Both the position numbers and the translations under genes were made by a program. The notes beneath the pieces were generated by a model that was not told the DNA's origin, ran no database searches, and worked only from the letters and a program-made list of their open reading frames with translations. 64,000 bases of DNA from Comamonadaceae bacterium (GTDB lineage Bacteria; Pseudomonadota; Gammaproteobacteria; Burkholderiales; Burkholderiaceae_C): positions 210,803-274,802 of the forward strand of contig JAIYBB010000012.1 of the NCBI GenBank assembly GCA_027488735.1. The letters run 5' to 3'. Below, in pieces: positions 32,404-42,312 of the stretch (its first letter is position 1; every line of letters starts with the position of its first letter).

Positions 32404-32939
32404 TTTTTCAAGCCCATAACTTTGGCCATTTGCTCTTGCATCTGGGACAAAATTTGGCCTGATTGCTGGGCGTAATTACCCACAAAATTTTGTACCGCTT
32501 GGCTCGGGTTGGTCATCATCTGCGTCCATGTATCTGGAGAAATGGGTTGAACTTGCTCGGACATATGCTTTTGAAAATTGCAAAAATTTTGGATATTATT
32601 TTCAAGGTAGTTTCCCATCATTGATTGCATGGAGTGTCCGTAAAAGCGGATCATATTGGCCAATGCAATTTCAGAAAATAATGGCACTCCCCCAGCTTCT
32701 TCTTCCAAAATAATTTGCAAATAAATGCTTCGGGTTAAGTCCTCATCAGTTTTTGCATCAATCACTTTGAGAAGCTCAGCTTGAACCACCATGTCTTTGA
32801 CTTCCTGCAGAGTGATGTAGCTGGAAGTTTTTGTATCGTAAAGTCTTCGATTTGGGTATTTTTTAATAAGTCTTACCGTCTCTACTGAATCTCTGGTTTC
32901 AGTAGTTGGCTGTTTATTTGCATCTTTGATACGAGGCAA
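32400..32939 (-). CDS. phaR: Polyhydroxyalkanoate synthesis repressor PhaR
   Basis: 179 aa. N-terminal PHB/PHA accumulation regulator DNA-binding domain with the hallmark [18 protein letters not shown], followed by the PHB_acc repeat ([23 protein letters not shown]). PhaR senses PHB granules and represses phasin genes. The start is a TTG with AGGA upstream. phaC/phaA are not in the window, but bdhA is 2.5 kb away. Confidence 0.95.
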   Translation of the reverse strand: MPRIKDANKQPTTETRDSVETVRLIKKYPNRRLYDTKTSSYITLQEVKDMVVQAELLKVIDAKTDEDLTRSIYLQIILEEEAGGVPLFSEIALANMIRFYGHSMQSMMGNYLENNIQNFCNFQKHMSEQVQPISPDTWTQMMTNPSQAVQNFVGNYAQQSGQILSQMQEQMAKVMGLKK

Positions 32940-32996
32940 GAATCATCCTGAAAAATAAAAGAGGGGGTATTCAGGCAGAAAACATAACCAAGAAGA

Positions 32997-33073
32997 TGGT
33001 AGGCGCGATTGGACTCGAACCAACGACCCCCACCATGTCAAGGTGGTGCTCTAACCAGCTGAGCTACGCGCCT
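32997..33073 (-). tRNA. tRNA-Val (anticodon GAC)
   Basis: 77 bases with encoded CCA. Acceptor AGGCGCG pairs with CGCGCCT, D-arm GCTCAGCTGGTTAGAGC, anticodon stem-loop CCACC-TTGACAT-GGTGG (GAC, reads GUC), T-arm GTTGGTTCGAGTCCAAT. It lies between relA and phaR on the same strand. Confidence 0.97.
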
Positions 33074-33090
33074 TCGTTGCCGAAGTAAAC

Positions 33091-33099
33091 ATTCTAGCA
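33091..33099 (-). promoter_or_regulatory. Extended -10 promoter for tRNA-Val
   Basis: On the minus strand, TGCTAGAAT fits TGnTATAAT with one mismatch in the hexamer and ends 17 bases before the tRNA 5' end. No clear -35 is seen. Its spacing is the same as at tRNA-Leu. Confidence 0.45.
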
Positions 33100-33161
33100 G
33101 GAACTGAAACCGAAAAACCACATCAACACTTGGTCAAAAGGCTTGGGGCCATAAGCGTGGG

Positions 33162-35300
33162 TTATTGCCGATGCGCATGTTTGACGCCAGCAACCGCACT
33201 GACGATGGTGAGCACTTTCCCCAAGCGAAGCGTATCGAGAATTTCCACCGTGAAAATCATTCGTGCCTGGTCATGGACAGACTGCGTCTTGACCCCAATG
33301 ACGTTAATTTTTTCTTTGGCAAAGACCTCAGAAATATCGCGTAGTAAACCTTGACGATCATCCGCCAAAATTTGAATGTCTACGGGATATTTCGCCTCGA
33401 ATATCTTGGCACTTGATGGGTTCCAAGCAACCTCGATGACTCGGCCTGGATCCTTGGTTTGCAGTTGTAAAAAGTTGGTGCAAGTCGAGCGATGAACGCT
33501 AACCCCTCGTCCTTTAGTGACAAAGCCCTTGACAAGGTCTGGCGGAGCGGGTCGGCAGCATTTTGACAGTTGCGTCAGCAATGAATCAACTCCCACCACC
33601 AACACATTGCCTTGGGAGGAATCAATTTTCGTTGACTGAAATTTTCTTAATAATTTAACGTCTGCCGCCTCTTTCTCCACCGCAGGCCGCAGAGAAATTT
33701 CAATTTGACGCAATGAGAACTCGTCTTTGCCTACGACCTCAAAAAGTTGTTCGGCTGAATCGAACCCCAACTGCCTAGCCAAGTCCTCAAATTTCAGAGA
33801 AGTTTTTCCTTCTCGCTGAAGGATTTTTTCTACCAACTCCCTGCCGCGTGAAATAGTTTCTTGGGTTTTTTGGAAATTGAACCATGCTCGGATTTTGGAC
33901 TTTGATCGCTGACTGCCGATAAACTTTAAATCTGGATTGAGCCAATCACGCGAAGGACCACCCTCTTTTACTGTAGTAATTTCAACCGTTTGACCATTTA
34001 ACAATTGAGTGGATAGGGGAACCAATGCGCCATCAACTTTTGCACCCCTGCATCGATGGCCAAGCTCAGTATGGACCGCGTAAGCAAAATCAATAGGAGT
34101 GGCGCCTTGTGAAAGCTCGATGATGGACGCCTCTGGCGTCAATGCATATATTCGATCACCCATGCTTCTTTCAGCCACATTTCTGTTTGAATCGCCTTCC
34201 AAACTCATATCACGTTCCCAAGCCAGCAACTGCCGTAAAACAGCCATGCGTTGCGTTTGGTCTGACGATGCGGAGATACCGCTGTAACCTTTGATGCCTG
34301 CTTCTTTATAAACCCAATGAGCAGCCACACCGAACTCAGCATGCTCATGCATAGCACTGGTTCTTATCTGAATCTCGACAGCATGGCCAAAGCGATTTCT
34401 GACGACGGTGTGAAGCGATTGATAACCGTTAGCTTTAGGTTTGGAGATGTAGTCGTCAAATTGATCATCTACAGGTTTGTAATGTTGATGAACAATTGAC
34501 AAGCACCGGTAGCAATCAGGCAATTTATCGACAATGATTCGAATGGCTCGCAGATCAAACACCTGATCAAACCCCAAAGATTTACCACGCATTTTTTTGA
34601 CAATGCTGTATATATTTTTGGGCCTGCCTTGAATTTCGGAAACAATTGACTCCGCAGATAGCAATAGATGCAATTCACTTTTCAGACGCTCAATTTCCAA
34701 TTCACGCTCATTGCGCTTTGACTCTAAGTTCAATGCAATTTGTTTGTAGGTTTGCGGCTCAAGCATCCGAAAAGACAAATCTTCCATTTCCCACTTGATC
34801 TGCCAAATTCCCAGTCGATTTGCCAGTGGTGAAAAAATAGTCAAGACGCTTCTTGCAAATTGATCGTGTCCTGTTGCCTTGTGGGATGTGATGAATTTCA
34901 AATGCTGTAACTGCGAAGCCAATAACAACATGATCACTCGCAAGTCTTTAGAAAAAGCAAGCAGCATCCTGCGAACATGCTCAATTTGCAATGCTGACGA
35001 CACTGGCTTGAGCGATGACTCACCTGCCATTTTTTGCAATTGAAAAATCTTTTGCGTTGAGACTGAAAGATCAGTGAGTTCTGCACCGAAAACTGGTGCC
35101 AAAGTTTCTTTGGGTTTGCTCAACACATCACACACATGGGCCAAATAAATAGCCGCTTGCATGTGCTGCGTAGCACCAATACCTACAAGAATGCGACAAA
35201 CACCATCGCAATGGCTGAGCACCTCTTCTGCTGTGAATTCCTTTTTTTCGGCCAGCAAGACCTTTGAGAATTCGATCGCTTTCGACAAAATATCTGACAT
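33162..35300 (-). CDS. relA: (p)ppGpp synthetase RelA
   Basis: 712 aa RSH protein. The N-terminal HD-type hydrolase domain (about 20-190) lacks the HD motif, so hydrolase activity is not expected. The synthetase domain (about 225-335) has DLRAIRIIVDKLPDCY and the acidic FDDYISKPKANGYQSLHT, the form typical of monofunctional RelA. TGS domain at about 381-443, then a zinc-finger region (CCRPAP) and a C-terminal ACT domain. It makes ppGpp on stalled ribosomes. A bifunctional SpoT would be needed elsewhere to degrade it. Confidence 0.93.
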   Translation of the reverse strand: MSDILSKAIEFSKVLLAEKKEFTAEEVLSHCDGVCRILVGIGATQHMQAAIYLAHVCDVLSKPKETLAPVFGAELTDLSVSTQKIFQLQKMAGESSLKPVSSALQIEHVRRMLLAFSKDLRVIMLLLASQLQHLKFITSHKATGHDQFARSVLTIFSPLANRLGIWQIKWEMEDLSFRMLEPQTYKQIALNLESKRNERELEIERLKSELHLLLSAESIVSEIQGRPKNIYSIVKKMRGKSLGFDQVFDLRAIRIIVDKLPDCYRCLSIVHQHYKPVDDQFDDYISKPKANGYQSLHTVVRNRFGHAVEIQIRTSAMHEHAEFGVAAHWVYKEAGIKGYSGISASSDQTQRMAVLRQLLAWERDMSLEGDSNRNVAERSMGDRIYALTPEASIIELSQGATPIDFAYAVHTELGHRCRGAKVDGALVPLSTQLLNGQTVEITTVKEGGPSRDWLNPDLKFIGSQRSKSKIRAWFNFQKTQETISRGRELVEKILQREGKTSLKFEDLARQLGFDSAEQLFEVVGKDEFSLRQIEISLRPAVEKEAADVKLLRKFQSTKIDSSQGNVLVVGVDSLLTQLSKCCRPAPPDLVKGFVTKGRGVSVHRSTCTNFLQLQTKDPGRVIEVAWNPSSAKIFEAKYPVDIQILADDRQGLLRDISEVFAKEKINVIGVKTQSVHDQARMIFTVEILDTLRLGKVLTIVSAVAGVKHAHRQ

Positions 35301-35435
35301 GCTCGTTTCAAACCATTTTCCAACTGTGTTTTTGCTGATTATTTACTCAGAGCATCGCTGAACACTCGTGCAAACAGTGTGGCTAACTGAATATAGGAAA
35401 ATCACTTCACAACATCGTAATAGATCGGACGGACC

Positions 35436-36218
35436 ATGTCAGAAAAATTTTTATCAGGGAAAATTACTTTAGTAACCGGCTCCACCAGTGGCATAGGTCT
35501 TGGGATTGCCAAATGCCTGGCGCAAGCGGGCGCTGATATTGTGCTCAATGGTTTTGGTGAACACAGCCAAGCTGAGCAAGATATTCAATCGCTGGGCGTG
35601 AAAACATTGTTCCATGGTGCTGACATGCGAAAGCCTTTGGAGATCCAAGACTTGGTTGAAACCATAGAAAAATCTTGGGGCCAAGTCGACGTTTTGGTGA
35701 ACAACGCCGGCATTCAACATGTGAGTTCTATTGAAGATTTTCCTACTGATAAATGGGACGATGTGCTCGCCATCAACCTCACAAGCTCATTTCACACCAC
35801 CCGCTTGGTGCTTCCCGGCATGCGTTTTAAAAACTGGGGTCGGATTCTAAATATCGCTTCAGTACATGGCCTGGTAGCGTCGGTCAATAAATCTGCGTAT
35901 GTGGCGGCCAAACATGGATTGGTAGGTTTGACCAAAGTAACCGCCTTAGAAACGGCTACCACCGGGATCACTTGTAACGCAATATGTCCCGGCTGGGTGC
36001 TGACGCCCTTGGTGCAGCATCAGGTAGACACCAGAGCAAAAGCGATGAATATTTCCATTGCGCAGGCCACCAAACAATTGCTGAGTGAAAAAGAGCCTTC
36101 GATGCAATTCACCACTCCAGAAGAGCTCGGGGCACTGGCACTTTTCTTGTGCTCGGTAGCTGGCAATAACGTGCGGGGTGTGGCTTGGAACATGGATGGT
36201 GGATGGGCTGCTCAGTAA
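35436..36218 (+). CDS. bdhA: 3-hydroxybutyrate dehydrogenase
   Basis: 260 aa SDR that interconverts (R)-3-hydroxybutyrate and acetoacetate with NAD. Cofactor motif VTGSTSGIGLGIA, VLVNNAGIQHVSS, catalytic Ser and Tyr-x-x-x-Lys in IASVHGLVASVNKSAYVAAKHG, and the C-terminal MDGGWAAQ are characteristic of bacterial BDH. With phaR it supports PHB storage and mobilisation. It is divergent from relA. Confidence 0.92.
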   Translation: MSEKFLSGKITLVTGSTSGIGLGIAKCLAQAGADIVLNGFGEHSQAEQDIQSLGVKTLFHGADMRKPLEIQDLVETIEKSWGQVDVLVNNAGIQHVSSIEDFPTDKWDDVLAINLTSSFHTTRLVLPGMRFKNWGRILNIASVHGLVASVNKSAYVAAKHGLVGLTKVTALETATTGITCNAICPGWVLTPLVQHQVDTRAKAMNISIAQATKQLLSEKEPSMQFTTPEELGALALFLCSVAGNNVRGVAWNMDGGWAAQ

Positions 36219-36334
36219 TCATTACACGTTGGCCTCCATCAAACAGTGGATACCCTTTCGGCTGATATTCAGTTCATGAAAAAGTAAGCGGAAATATCTT
36301 GAGAATTTGAATGGCCTGGTTTATCGTTACGGCC

Positions 36335-36778
36335 ATGAAGAAACTCAATCTCAACCCAACCTCAGAGGCATTTGCCGCGCGCTTGAGGCTTGCCATGAAA
36401 CAAGCCGGGCTCAAAGCATCTGCCACCCAATTGGCTGACGCCTTCAACCTTCGCTACTGGGGAGAAGGCATTACCGCCCATGCAGCTCGCAACTGGATGA
36501 CTGGCGTGTCGATTCCCAAGCCAGACAAACTCAAAACGCTCAGTGAGCTGTTGCAAATCAGTCCCCAAGACTTGTTCTTCGGGCCTGATACATCCAATCT
36601 ACCTTTGAATGAACCCGTGCAATTTCAAAATTTATGCATGGGTGACACCCAGATGCTCAAGCAATTTTTAAAGCTCAACCCCGAGCACCAAAAAATGATT
36701 CGACATTGGGTTTTGTTGGCTTATCTGTTCCAAGAGAACCATTTCAAGAAAAAATGTCCCGGGCAAAATGACAGTTAA
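36335..36778 (+). CDS. Helix-turn-helix (XRE/phage-repressor-like) regulator
   Basis: 147 aa from the ATG for MKKLNLNPTSEAFAARL. Residues 10-83 look like a lambda-repressor-type HTH (SATQLADAFNLR, then NWMTGVSIPKPDKLKTLSELLQISPQDLFFG). The C-terminal part has no recognisable ligand or protease domain. The target is unknown. It follows bdhA by about 116 bases on the same strand and abuts ispF with no gap. Confidence 0.75.
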   Translation: MKKLNLNPTSEAFAARLRLAMKQAGLKASATQLADAFNLRYWGEGITAHAARNWMTGVSIPKPDKLKTLSELLQISPQDLFFGPDTSNLPLNEPVQFQNLCMGDTQMLKQFLKLNPEHQKMIRHWVLLAYLFQENHFKKKCPGQNDS

Positions 36779-37267
36779 TCACAGAGCCGACTGAATCAAA
36801 ACGACGGCTTGCGCTTCAATTGACATTCCCTGTCCCACCGGACCGAGCTTTTCGGCTGTTTTCGCTTTTATATTGACTTGCGACATGTCCAAGCCCAGTG
36901 TGCTGGCTATTTGTCTGCACATGCTTGGTAAATGGCTTGCGAGTTTTGGCGCCTGCGCAATAACGGTCGCGTCAATGTTCACGATTGCCCATTGGCGCGA
37001 AAGCATTTCTTCCTTCACTTGCAACAGCAGTTTTTTTGAATCTGCATTTTTCCATTGAATGTCTGTATCAGGGAAATGTCTACCAATATCGCCCAAGGCC
37101 ATTGCGCCCAATAAGGCATCAATGATGGCGTGCAGCAAGACATCCGCGTCCGAATGGCCCAACAAGCCCAGCGAATGGGGAATTTGAACACCGCCGATGA
37201 CCAAGGGCCTGCCAGGAACCAAAGCGTGTACATCCCACCCTTGCCCGATACGAAATACTGGATTCAT
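36779..37267 (-). CDS. ispF: 2-C-methyl-D-erythritol 2,4-cyclodiphosphate synthase
   Basis: Fifth step of the MEP pathway; 162 aa. Family motifs: [11 protein letters not shown] with metal-binding Asp and His, [29 protein letters not shown], and the C-terminal [21 protein letters not shown]. It follows ispD by 9 bases. Convergent with the HTH gene, with the two stop codons adjacent. Confidence 0.97.
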   Translation of the reverse strand: MNPVFRIGQGWDVHALVPGRPLVIGGVQIPHSLGLLGHSDADVLLHAIIDALLGAMALGDIGRHFPDTDIQWKNADSKKLLLQVKEEMLSRQWAIVNIDATVIAQAPKLASHLPSMCRQIASTLGLDMSQVNIKAKTAEKLGPVGQGMSIEAQAVVLIQSAL

Positions 37268-37276
37268 GGTCTATTC

Positions 37277-38005
37277 CTAGGTCGCAAGTACGGTTGATAC
37301 AGATCTATCGGCCAAGATAGCTTGCGCCATCTGTAAATCTTCTGCATAAGTCACTTTGAAATTGAACGCGGCCGATGGCACCAACAAGGGTGACAAGCCA
37401 GACATCTCCATGGCACTGGCCTCGTCTGTGACCGATTCATCCGCTGACATCAACGCTTGAAAAAGCATTTCCAGTCTGAACATTTGCGGAGTTTGTGCCA
37501 ACCACTTGCCAGATCTGTCTAAGGTGATATCCACACGGCCATTGCTTTCTGACTTGAGCGTATCCGGCAAGGGTAAAGCCAATAAGCCCCCCACTTTGTC
37601 CACCAAGCAAGCCAGCAATAGTTTTTCTATCAATTGAGGGGTCAGCAAACAGCGTGCTGCGTCATGTACCAGCACCCATTCATCAGGACCAACACCCTTG
37701 GCTTTCAATGCATTCAATCCGGCCAATACGCTTTGTGCTCTGGTCGCTCCACCGGTGTGACTCACGAAGAATTTCGGTTGCGGCCATTGTTTGAACACAT
37801 CCACCATGGCTGAATCATCAGGCGCCACCACCAGTACGCTTTGGCTCAAACCCCTTACCCCTTGAAAAGATCGCACCGCGTGAACCACCATGGGTATGCC
37901 ATTGAGCAAAGCATATTGTTTGGGTGCGCCGATGTTGGCTCTGCTGCCACTGCCGGCACAAGGAATCACCACATGGAAGCGGCGATCTGGGGTATCAGTG
38001 ACCAT
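37277..38005 (-). CDS. ispD: 2-C-methyl-D-erythritol 4-phosphate cytidylyltransferase
   Basis: Third step of the MEP pathway; 242 aa. Nucleotidyltransferase motif VIPCAGSGSRANIGAPKQYALLNG at the N-terminus (the consensus Gly is Ala in RANI), and VLVHDAARCLLTP. Probably transcribed with ispF from the short region divergent to mfd. Confidence 0.96.
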   Translation of the reverse strand: MVTDTPDRRFHVVIPCAGSGSRANIGAPKQYALLNGIPMVVHAVRSFQGVRGLSQSVLVVAPDDSAMVDVFKQWPQPKFFVSHTGGATRAQSVLAGLNALKAKGVGPDEWVLVHDAARCLLTPQLIEKLLLACLVDKVGGLLALPLPDTLKSESNGRVDITLDRSGKWLAQTPQMFRLEMLFQALMSADESVTDEASAMEMSGLSPLLVPSAAFNFKVTYAEDLQMAQAILADRSVSTVLAT

Positions 38006-38118
38006 GGGAATGTATCGGTTGGTTCATGTTTTCCATGGGGGCATTCTAGAATCAGTAATTACCACCCTCCCCGGTCTTTGGCTGTAGAGGGTGTTTGGCT
38101 TGATCATCCCCTGAACCC

Positions 38119-41100
38119 ATGCAACTTCCAGAACTTCTTACGACCAAACGATTCAGCGTCAATCGACCACCTGGCTCATCGGATGCCGCTTTTTTAGCGG
38201 CGCTGGTTAACCGCGAAATCTCCAAAGGAAGACGAACCGCCATTTTCACAGCCGATGCTTTTGATGCACAACGACTGATGGATGAACTGGATTTTTTTGC
38301 ACCTGACTGCCGATGTGTTTTGTTTCCAGATTGGGAAACCCTGCCTTACGATAATTTTTCTCCGCACCAAGATTTAATCAGCGAACGATTGGCCACTTTA
38401 TGGCGCATTTCTCAAGGCGAAGCAGACGTCATCATGGTGCCGGCCACCACGGCCCTTTACCGATTGGCGCCACCTGCATTTTTGGCAGCCTATACCTTTC
38501 ATTTCAAAGTCAAACAAAAGCTAGATGAAGCGCGTTTGAAGTCACAGTTGACATTGGCTGGCTACAACCATGTTCACCAAGTGATCAGCCCCGGCGAATA
38601 CACCGTCAGAGGAGGGTTGATCGACTTGTTCCCAATGGGTTCACTGGTTCCTTTCAGGGTGGATCTTTTTGACAACGAGATTGACTCAATACGAACCTTT
38701 GACCCCGATACGCAACGAAGTCTTTACCCTGTACCTGAAGTGCGCCTATTGCCAGGTCGCGAATTTCCCATGGACGAAGCAGCCAGGGTATTGTTTCGCA
38801 GCCGTTGGCGTGAATTGTTGGAAGGAGACCCCACCCGCAGCCGTCTTTATAAAGACATGGGAAACGGAGTAGCCACAGCAGGCATTGAATATTACCTACC
38901 GCTTTTTTTTGAAGAAACCGCTACTGTTTTTGACTACTTGGGTACGCAAGCCACTGTGGTTTTGCATGGTGACTTAGAGCCAGTTATTCATCGGTTTGCA
39001 CAAGATGCGCAAGAGCGATTTCGTTTGTCACAAGGCGACCCTGATCGCCCAGTATTGCCACCTTCCCAATTATTTCTCAACACAGAACAATTTTTCAATG
39101 CAGCCAACGCACATGCAGTTCTCGCTTTAAAACCAAGCACCGACGCAGAGTCATTGACCTGGGTCAGTAAGTTACCTGATGTCACTGTTGACAGATCCGC
39201 TGAACAACCGGCGGCCAAATTGACAGACAGACTGCAAACTCAAACGCAACGTGTGTTGGTATTGGCAGAGTCGCAGGGCCGGTCGACCAGCTTGACTGAT
39301 CTGTTCAACACCTGGGGCTTGTCGCCCACATTGTTCAATAGTTTGAATGATTTTTTAAACAGTCCCGCCCCGTTTGGCATGGCTGTCAGCCAATTGCACA
39401 CGGGGTTTGCATGGCTTGAAAAAGGTGTAGACCTGGTCACAGAAACCGAGTTGTTTGCTGCTGGCCCAAGCCTCAGGAGAAAACGCAAGCAAGAGCAAGT
39501 CAGTGACGTAGAGTCGTTGATCAAGGACTTGTCTGAATTGCAAGTAGGCGACCCAGTCGTTCACAGTTCGCATGGCATCGGTCGCTATCGGGGTCTTGTC
39601 AACATGGACATGGGTCAAGGGTTAGATGACGCAGGCCAAGCCTTGTTGCAAGAATTCCTGCACTTGGAATATGCAGACGAAGCCACACTTTATGTTCCGG
39701 TGAGTCAATTGCATCTGATCAGTCGATACAGCGGTATGAATCCTGAAAATGCACCTCTGCACCGATTAGGCTCAGGGCAGTGGGACAAGGCAAAACGCAA
39801 AGCCGCTGAACAAGTGAGAGATGCCGCAGCGGAGTTGCTCAACATCTATGCCAGACGTGCAGCAAGACTCGGACACGCATTCAAATACAGTGCGCGTGAC
39901 TATGAAATTTTCGCCACCGATTTTGGCTTTGAGGAAACCGCAGACCAACGTGCAGCCATCCATGCGGTCATCCAAGACATGATCAGTCCGCGACCCATGG
40001 ATCGTTTGGTATGTGGCGATGTTGGATTCGGCAAAACCGAAGTGGCGTTGCGGGCTGCATTTGTAGCAGTCATGGGCGGCAAGCAAGTGGCTATTCTTGC
40101 GCCGACCACATTGTTGGCTGAGCAGCATTTCCAAACACTGACCGATCGCTTTTCTAAATGGCCGGTGAAGATTGCCGAGCTCAGCCGCTTTCGCTCAGCC
40201 AAGGAAATCAATCAAAGCATTGAAGGACTGGCGCTGGGTCAAATTGACATCGTCGTAGGAACGCACAAACTGCTGAGCGCATCCGTGAAATACAAAGACC
40301 TGGGTTTATTGGTCATTGATGAAGAGCATCGCTTTGGTGTCAAGCACAAAGAAACACTCAAAGCGATGCGCGCTGAGGTTGATGTCTTGACACTCACCGC
40401 CACACCTATCCCCCGCACGCTGGGCATGGCACTTGAAGGCATGCGTGATTTGAGTGTCATTGCCACTGCACCGCAACGACGTCTTTCAATCAAAACTTTT
40501 GTTCGCACCGAAGACAACGGCGTCATTCGAGAAGCCGTTTTGCGTGAGCTGAAACGAGGCGGTCAATGTTATTTTTTGCACAACGAAGTTGAAACCATCC
40601 AAAATCGATTGGAACGCTTACAAGCCTTGATACCTGAGGCACGCATAGCGATTGCACATGGACAAATGCCAGAAAGAGAACTGGAAAAAGTCATGCGTGA
40701 CTTTGTCGCTCAGCGCTTCAATATTTTGCTATGTTCAACCATCATTGAAACTGGTATTGATGTACCCAGTGCTAATACCATTTTGATGAGTCGGGCGGAT
40801 AAATTTGGCTTGGCTCAACTGCATCAACTCAGAGGCAGGGTGGGCCGCAGTCACCACCAAGCTTATGCATATTTACTCGTTCCCGACATACAAGGGCTGA
40901 CCAAACAAGCCACTCAACGACTTGACGCCATTCAGCAAATGGAAGAACTTGGCTCGGGTTTTTATTTGTCCATGCACGATTTGGAAATCCGGGGTGCGGG
41001 AGAGGTGTTGGGGGACAACCAAAGCGGCAATATGCAAGAGGTCGGTTTTCAGCTCTACAACGAAATGCTGGCTGAAGCTGTGCGCGCTTTGAAAAATGGC

Positions 41101-41598
41101 GAAGAACCGGATTTACTCAGTCCTTTGCAAGTCACCACCGAGATTAACTTGCATGCACCAGCGCTGCTGCCAAACGATTACTGCGGAGATGTGCATTTGC
41201 GCTTGTCGTTTTATAAAAAACTGGCTACTGCTAAAACCCAAGACCAGGTAGACGCACTGATGGAAGAGTTGATTGACCGGTTTGGGAAATTACCCACCCA
41301 AGCACACACCTTGATTGAGTCCCACCGGCTGCGTGTTCTGGCCAAGTCCTATGGCATCGCCAAAATTGATGCTGCCCCCGGTGTCATGTTGATCAACTTC
41401 AAACCGAATGCACCAGTAGATGGCATGCGCATCATCCAATTGGTGCAAAAAAACAAGCACATCAAACTGGCAGGTAACGACAAGTTGCGCATTGAAAAAG
41501 AAATTGCACAAGTAAAGGACCGCGCGCAAATGGTCAGAGACGTGCTTCGTTCACTAGGTGACCCCTTGGCCGTACCCTCGAAAGCCGTTGCTTCATGA
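38119..41598 (+). CDS. mfd: Transcription-repair coupling factor Mfd
   Basis: 1159 aa. Displaces stalled RNA polymerase and recruits UvrA. N-terminal UvrB-like domains, RNA-polymerase-interacting domain near residue 475 (VGDPVVHSSHGIGRYRGL), and RecG-like translocase with Walker A GDVGFGKTEVALR, Walker B VIDEEHRFGVKHKE and motif VI QLRGRVGRS. The C-terminal TRCF domain is complete. It overlaps serB by 4 bases (ATGA), and uvrC lies just beyond on the other strand. Confidence 0.98.
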   Translation: MQLPELLTTKRFSVNRPPGSSDAAFLAALVNREISKGRRTAIFTADAFDAQRLMDELDFFAPDCRCVLFPDWETLPYDNFSPHQDLISERLATLWRISQGEADVIMVPATTALYRLAPPAFLAAYTFHFKVKQKLDEARLKSQLTLAGYNHVHQVISPGEYTVRGGLIDLFPMGSLVPFRVDLFDNEIDSIRTFDPDTQRSLYPVPEVRLLPGREFPMDEAARVLFRSRWRELLEGDPTRSRLYKDMGNGVATAGIEYYLPLFFEETATVFDYLGTQATVVLHGDLEPVIHRFAQDAQERFRLSQGDPDRPVLPPSQLFLNTEQFFNAANAHAVLALKPSTDAESLTWVSKLPDVTVDRSAEQPAAKLTDRLQTQTQRVLVLAESQGRSTSLTDLFNTWGLSPTLFNSLNDFLNSPAPFGMAVSQLHTGFAWLEKGVDLVTETELFAAGPSLRRKRKQEQVSDVESLIKDLSELQVGDPVVHSSHGIGRYRGLVNMDMGQGLDDAGQALLQEFLHLEYADEATLYVPVSQLHLISRYSGMNPENAPLHRLGSGQWDKAKRKAAEQVRDAAAELLNIYARRAARLGHAFKYSARDYEIFATDFGFEETADQRAAIHAVIQDMISPRPMDRLVCGDVGFGKTEVALRAAFVAVMGGKQVAILAPTTLLAEQHFQTLTDRFSKWPVKIAELSRFRSAKEINQSIEGLALGQIDIVVGTHKLLSASVKYKDLGLLVIDEEHRFGVKHKETLKAMRAEVDVLTLTATPIPRTLGMALEGMRDLSVIATAPQRRLSIKTFVRTEDNGVIREAVLRELKRGGQCYFLHNEVETIQNRLERLQALIPEARIAIAHGQMPERELEKVMRDFVAQRFNILLCSTIIETGIDVPSANTILMSRADKFGLAQLHQLRGRVGRSHHQAYAYLLVPDIQGLTKQATQRLDAIQQMEELGSGFYLSMHDLEIRGAGEVLGDNQSGNMQEVGFQLYNEMLAEAVRALKNGEEPDLLSPLQVTTEINLHAPALLPNDYCGDVHLRLSFYKKLATAKTQDQVDALMEELIDRFGKLPTQAHTLIESHRLRVLAKSYGIAKIDAAPGVMLINFKPNAPVDGMRIIQLVQKNKHIKLAGNDKLRIEKEIAQVKDRAQMVRDVLRSLGDPLAVPSKAVAS

Positions 41599-42311
41599 AA
41601 CCGTTGACACAGCGAAGCGCTGGTCTTTGGGCTCGCACTGTTACTGAAAATCTGTCGCTGGCAGACTTCAAACTGATTGCCTTCGATATGGATTCGACAC
41701 TGATCAACATTGAATGTATCGATGAAATGGCTGGCATGGTGGGTCTGCAACATGAAGTATCTGCCATCACCGAAGCTGCGATGCGCGGAGAAATCACCGA
41801 TTACAAACAGAGTCTTCGTCAACGGGTGGCGCTTCTCAAAGGTGCACCGGTCGGCATCATGCAGCGTGTCTATGAAGAAAAACTTCAGTTAAATGTCGGG
41901 GTTGAGCATGTAGTCAGCCAATGTCTGCGCCATGGCCTACACACGCTGATCGTCAGTGGCGGCTTTGACTATTTCACCCAAAAACTGCAACAGCAATTAG
42001 GCATACACGAAACTCGCAGCAACCAATTGGAAGTAAAGAATGGATTTTTCACTGGTCAACTGACCCACCAAGCATGGGGTGATATTTGTGACGGTGAAGA
42101 GAAAAAAAGAATGGTTTTAGGCACAGCACAACGACTGGGCATTGAACCTTCAGAATGCATTGCCGTGGGTGACGGCTCAAACGATTTGCCCATGATGTCT
42201 GCCAGTGGTTTGTCTGTTGCTTACCATGCCAAGCCCAAAGTCAGAGCCCTTGCAGATATCGTTATTGACACAGGTGGTTTGGACAGAATGTTTGAAATAG
42301 TCAAGATCTAA
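41595..42311 (+). CDS. serB: Phosphoserine phosphatase
   Basis: HAD-family enzyme for the last step of serine synthesis, 238 aa. Motif I FDMDSTLIN with D31 and D33, motif II Ser in LIVSGGFDYFT, and motif III GDGSNDLPMMSASG. It lacks the long N-terminal extension of E. coli SerB (322 aa), as is common in betaproteobacteria. Translationally coupled to mfd. Confidence 0.95.
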   Translation: MKPLTQRSAGLWARTVTENLSLADFKLIAFDMDSTLINIECIDEMAGMVGLQHEVSAITEAAMRGEITDYKQSLRQRVALLKGAPVGIMQRVYEEKLQLNVGVEHVVSQCLRHGLHTLIVSGGFDYFTQKLQQQLGIHETRSNQLEVKNGFFTGQLTHQAWGDICDGEEKKRMVLGTAQRLGIEPSECIAVGDGSNDLPMMSASGLSVAYHAKPKVRALADIVIDTGGLDRMFEIVKI

Positions 42312-42312
42312 G

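Noticed and set aside
36335..36778. Prophage marker
   Set aside because: The HTH protein resembles phage repressors, but no integrase, attachment repeat or other phage gene is near it.
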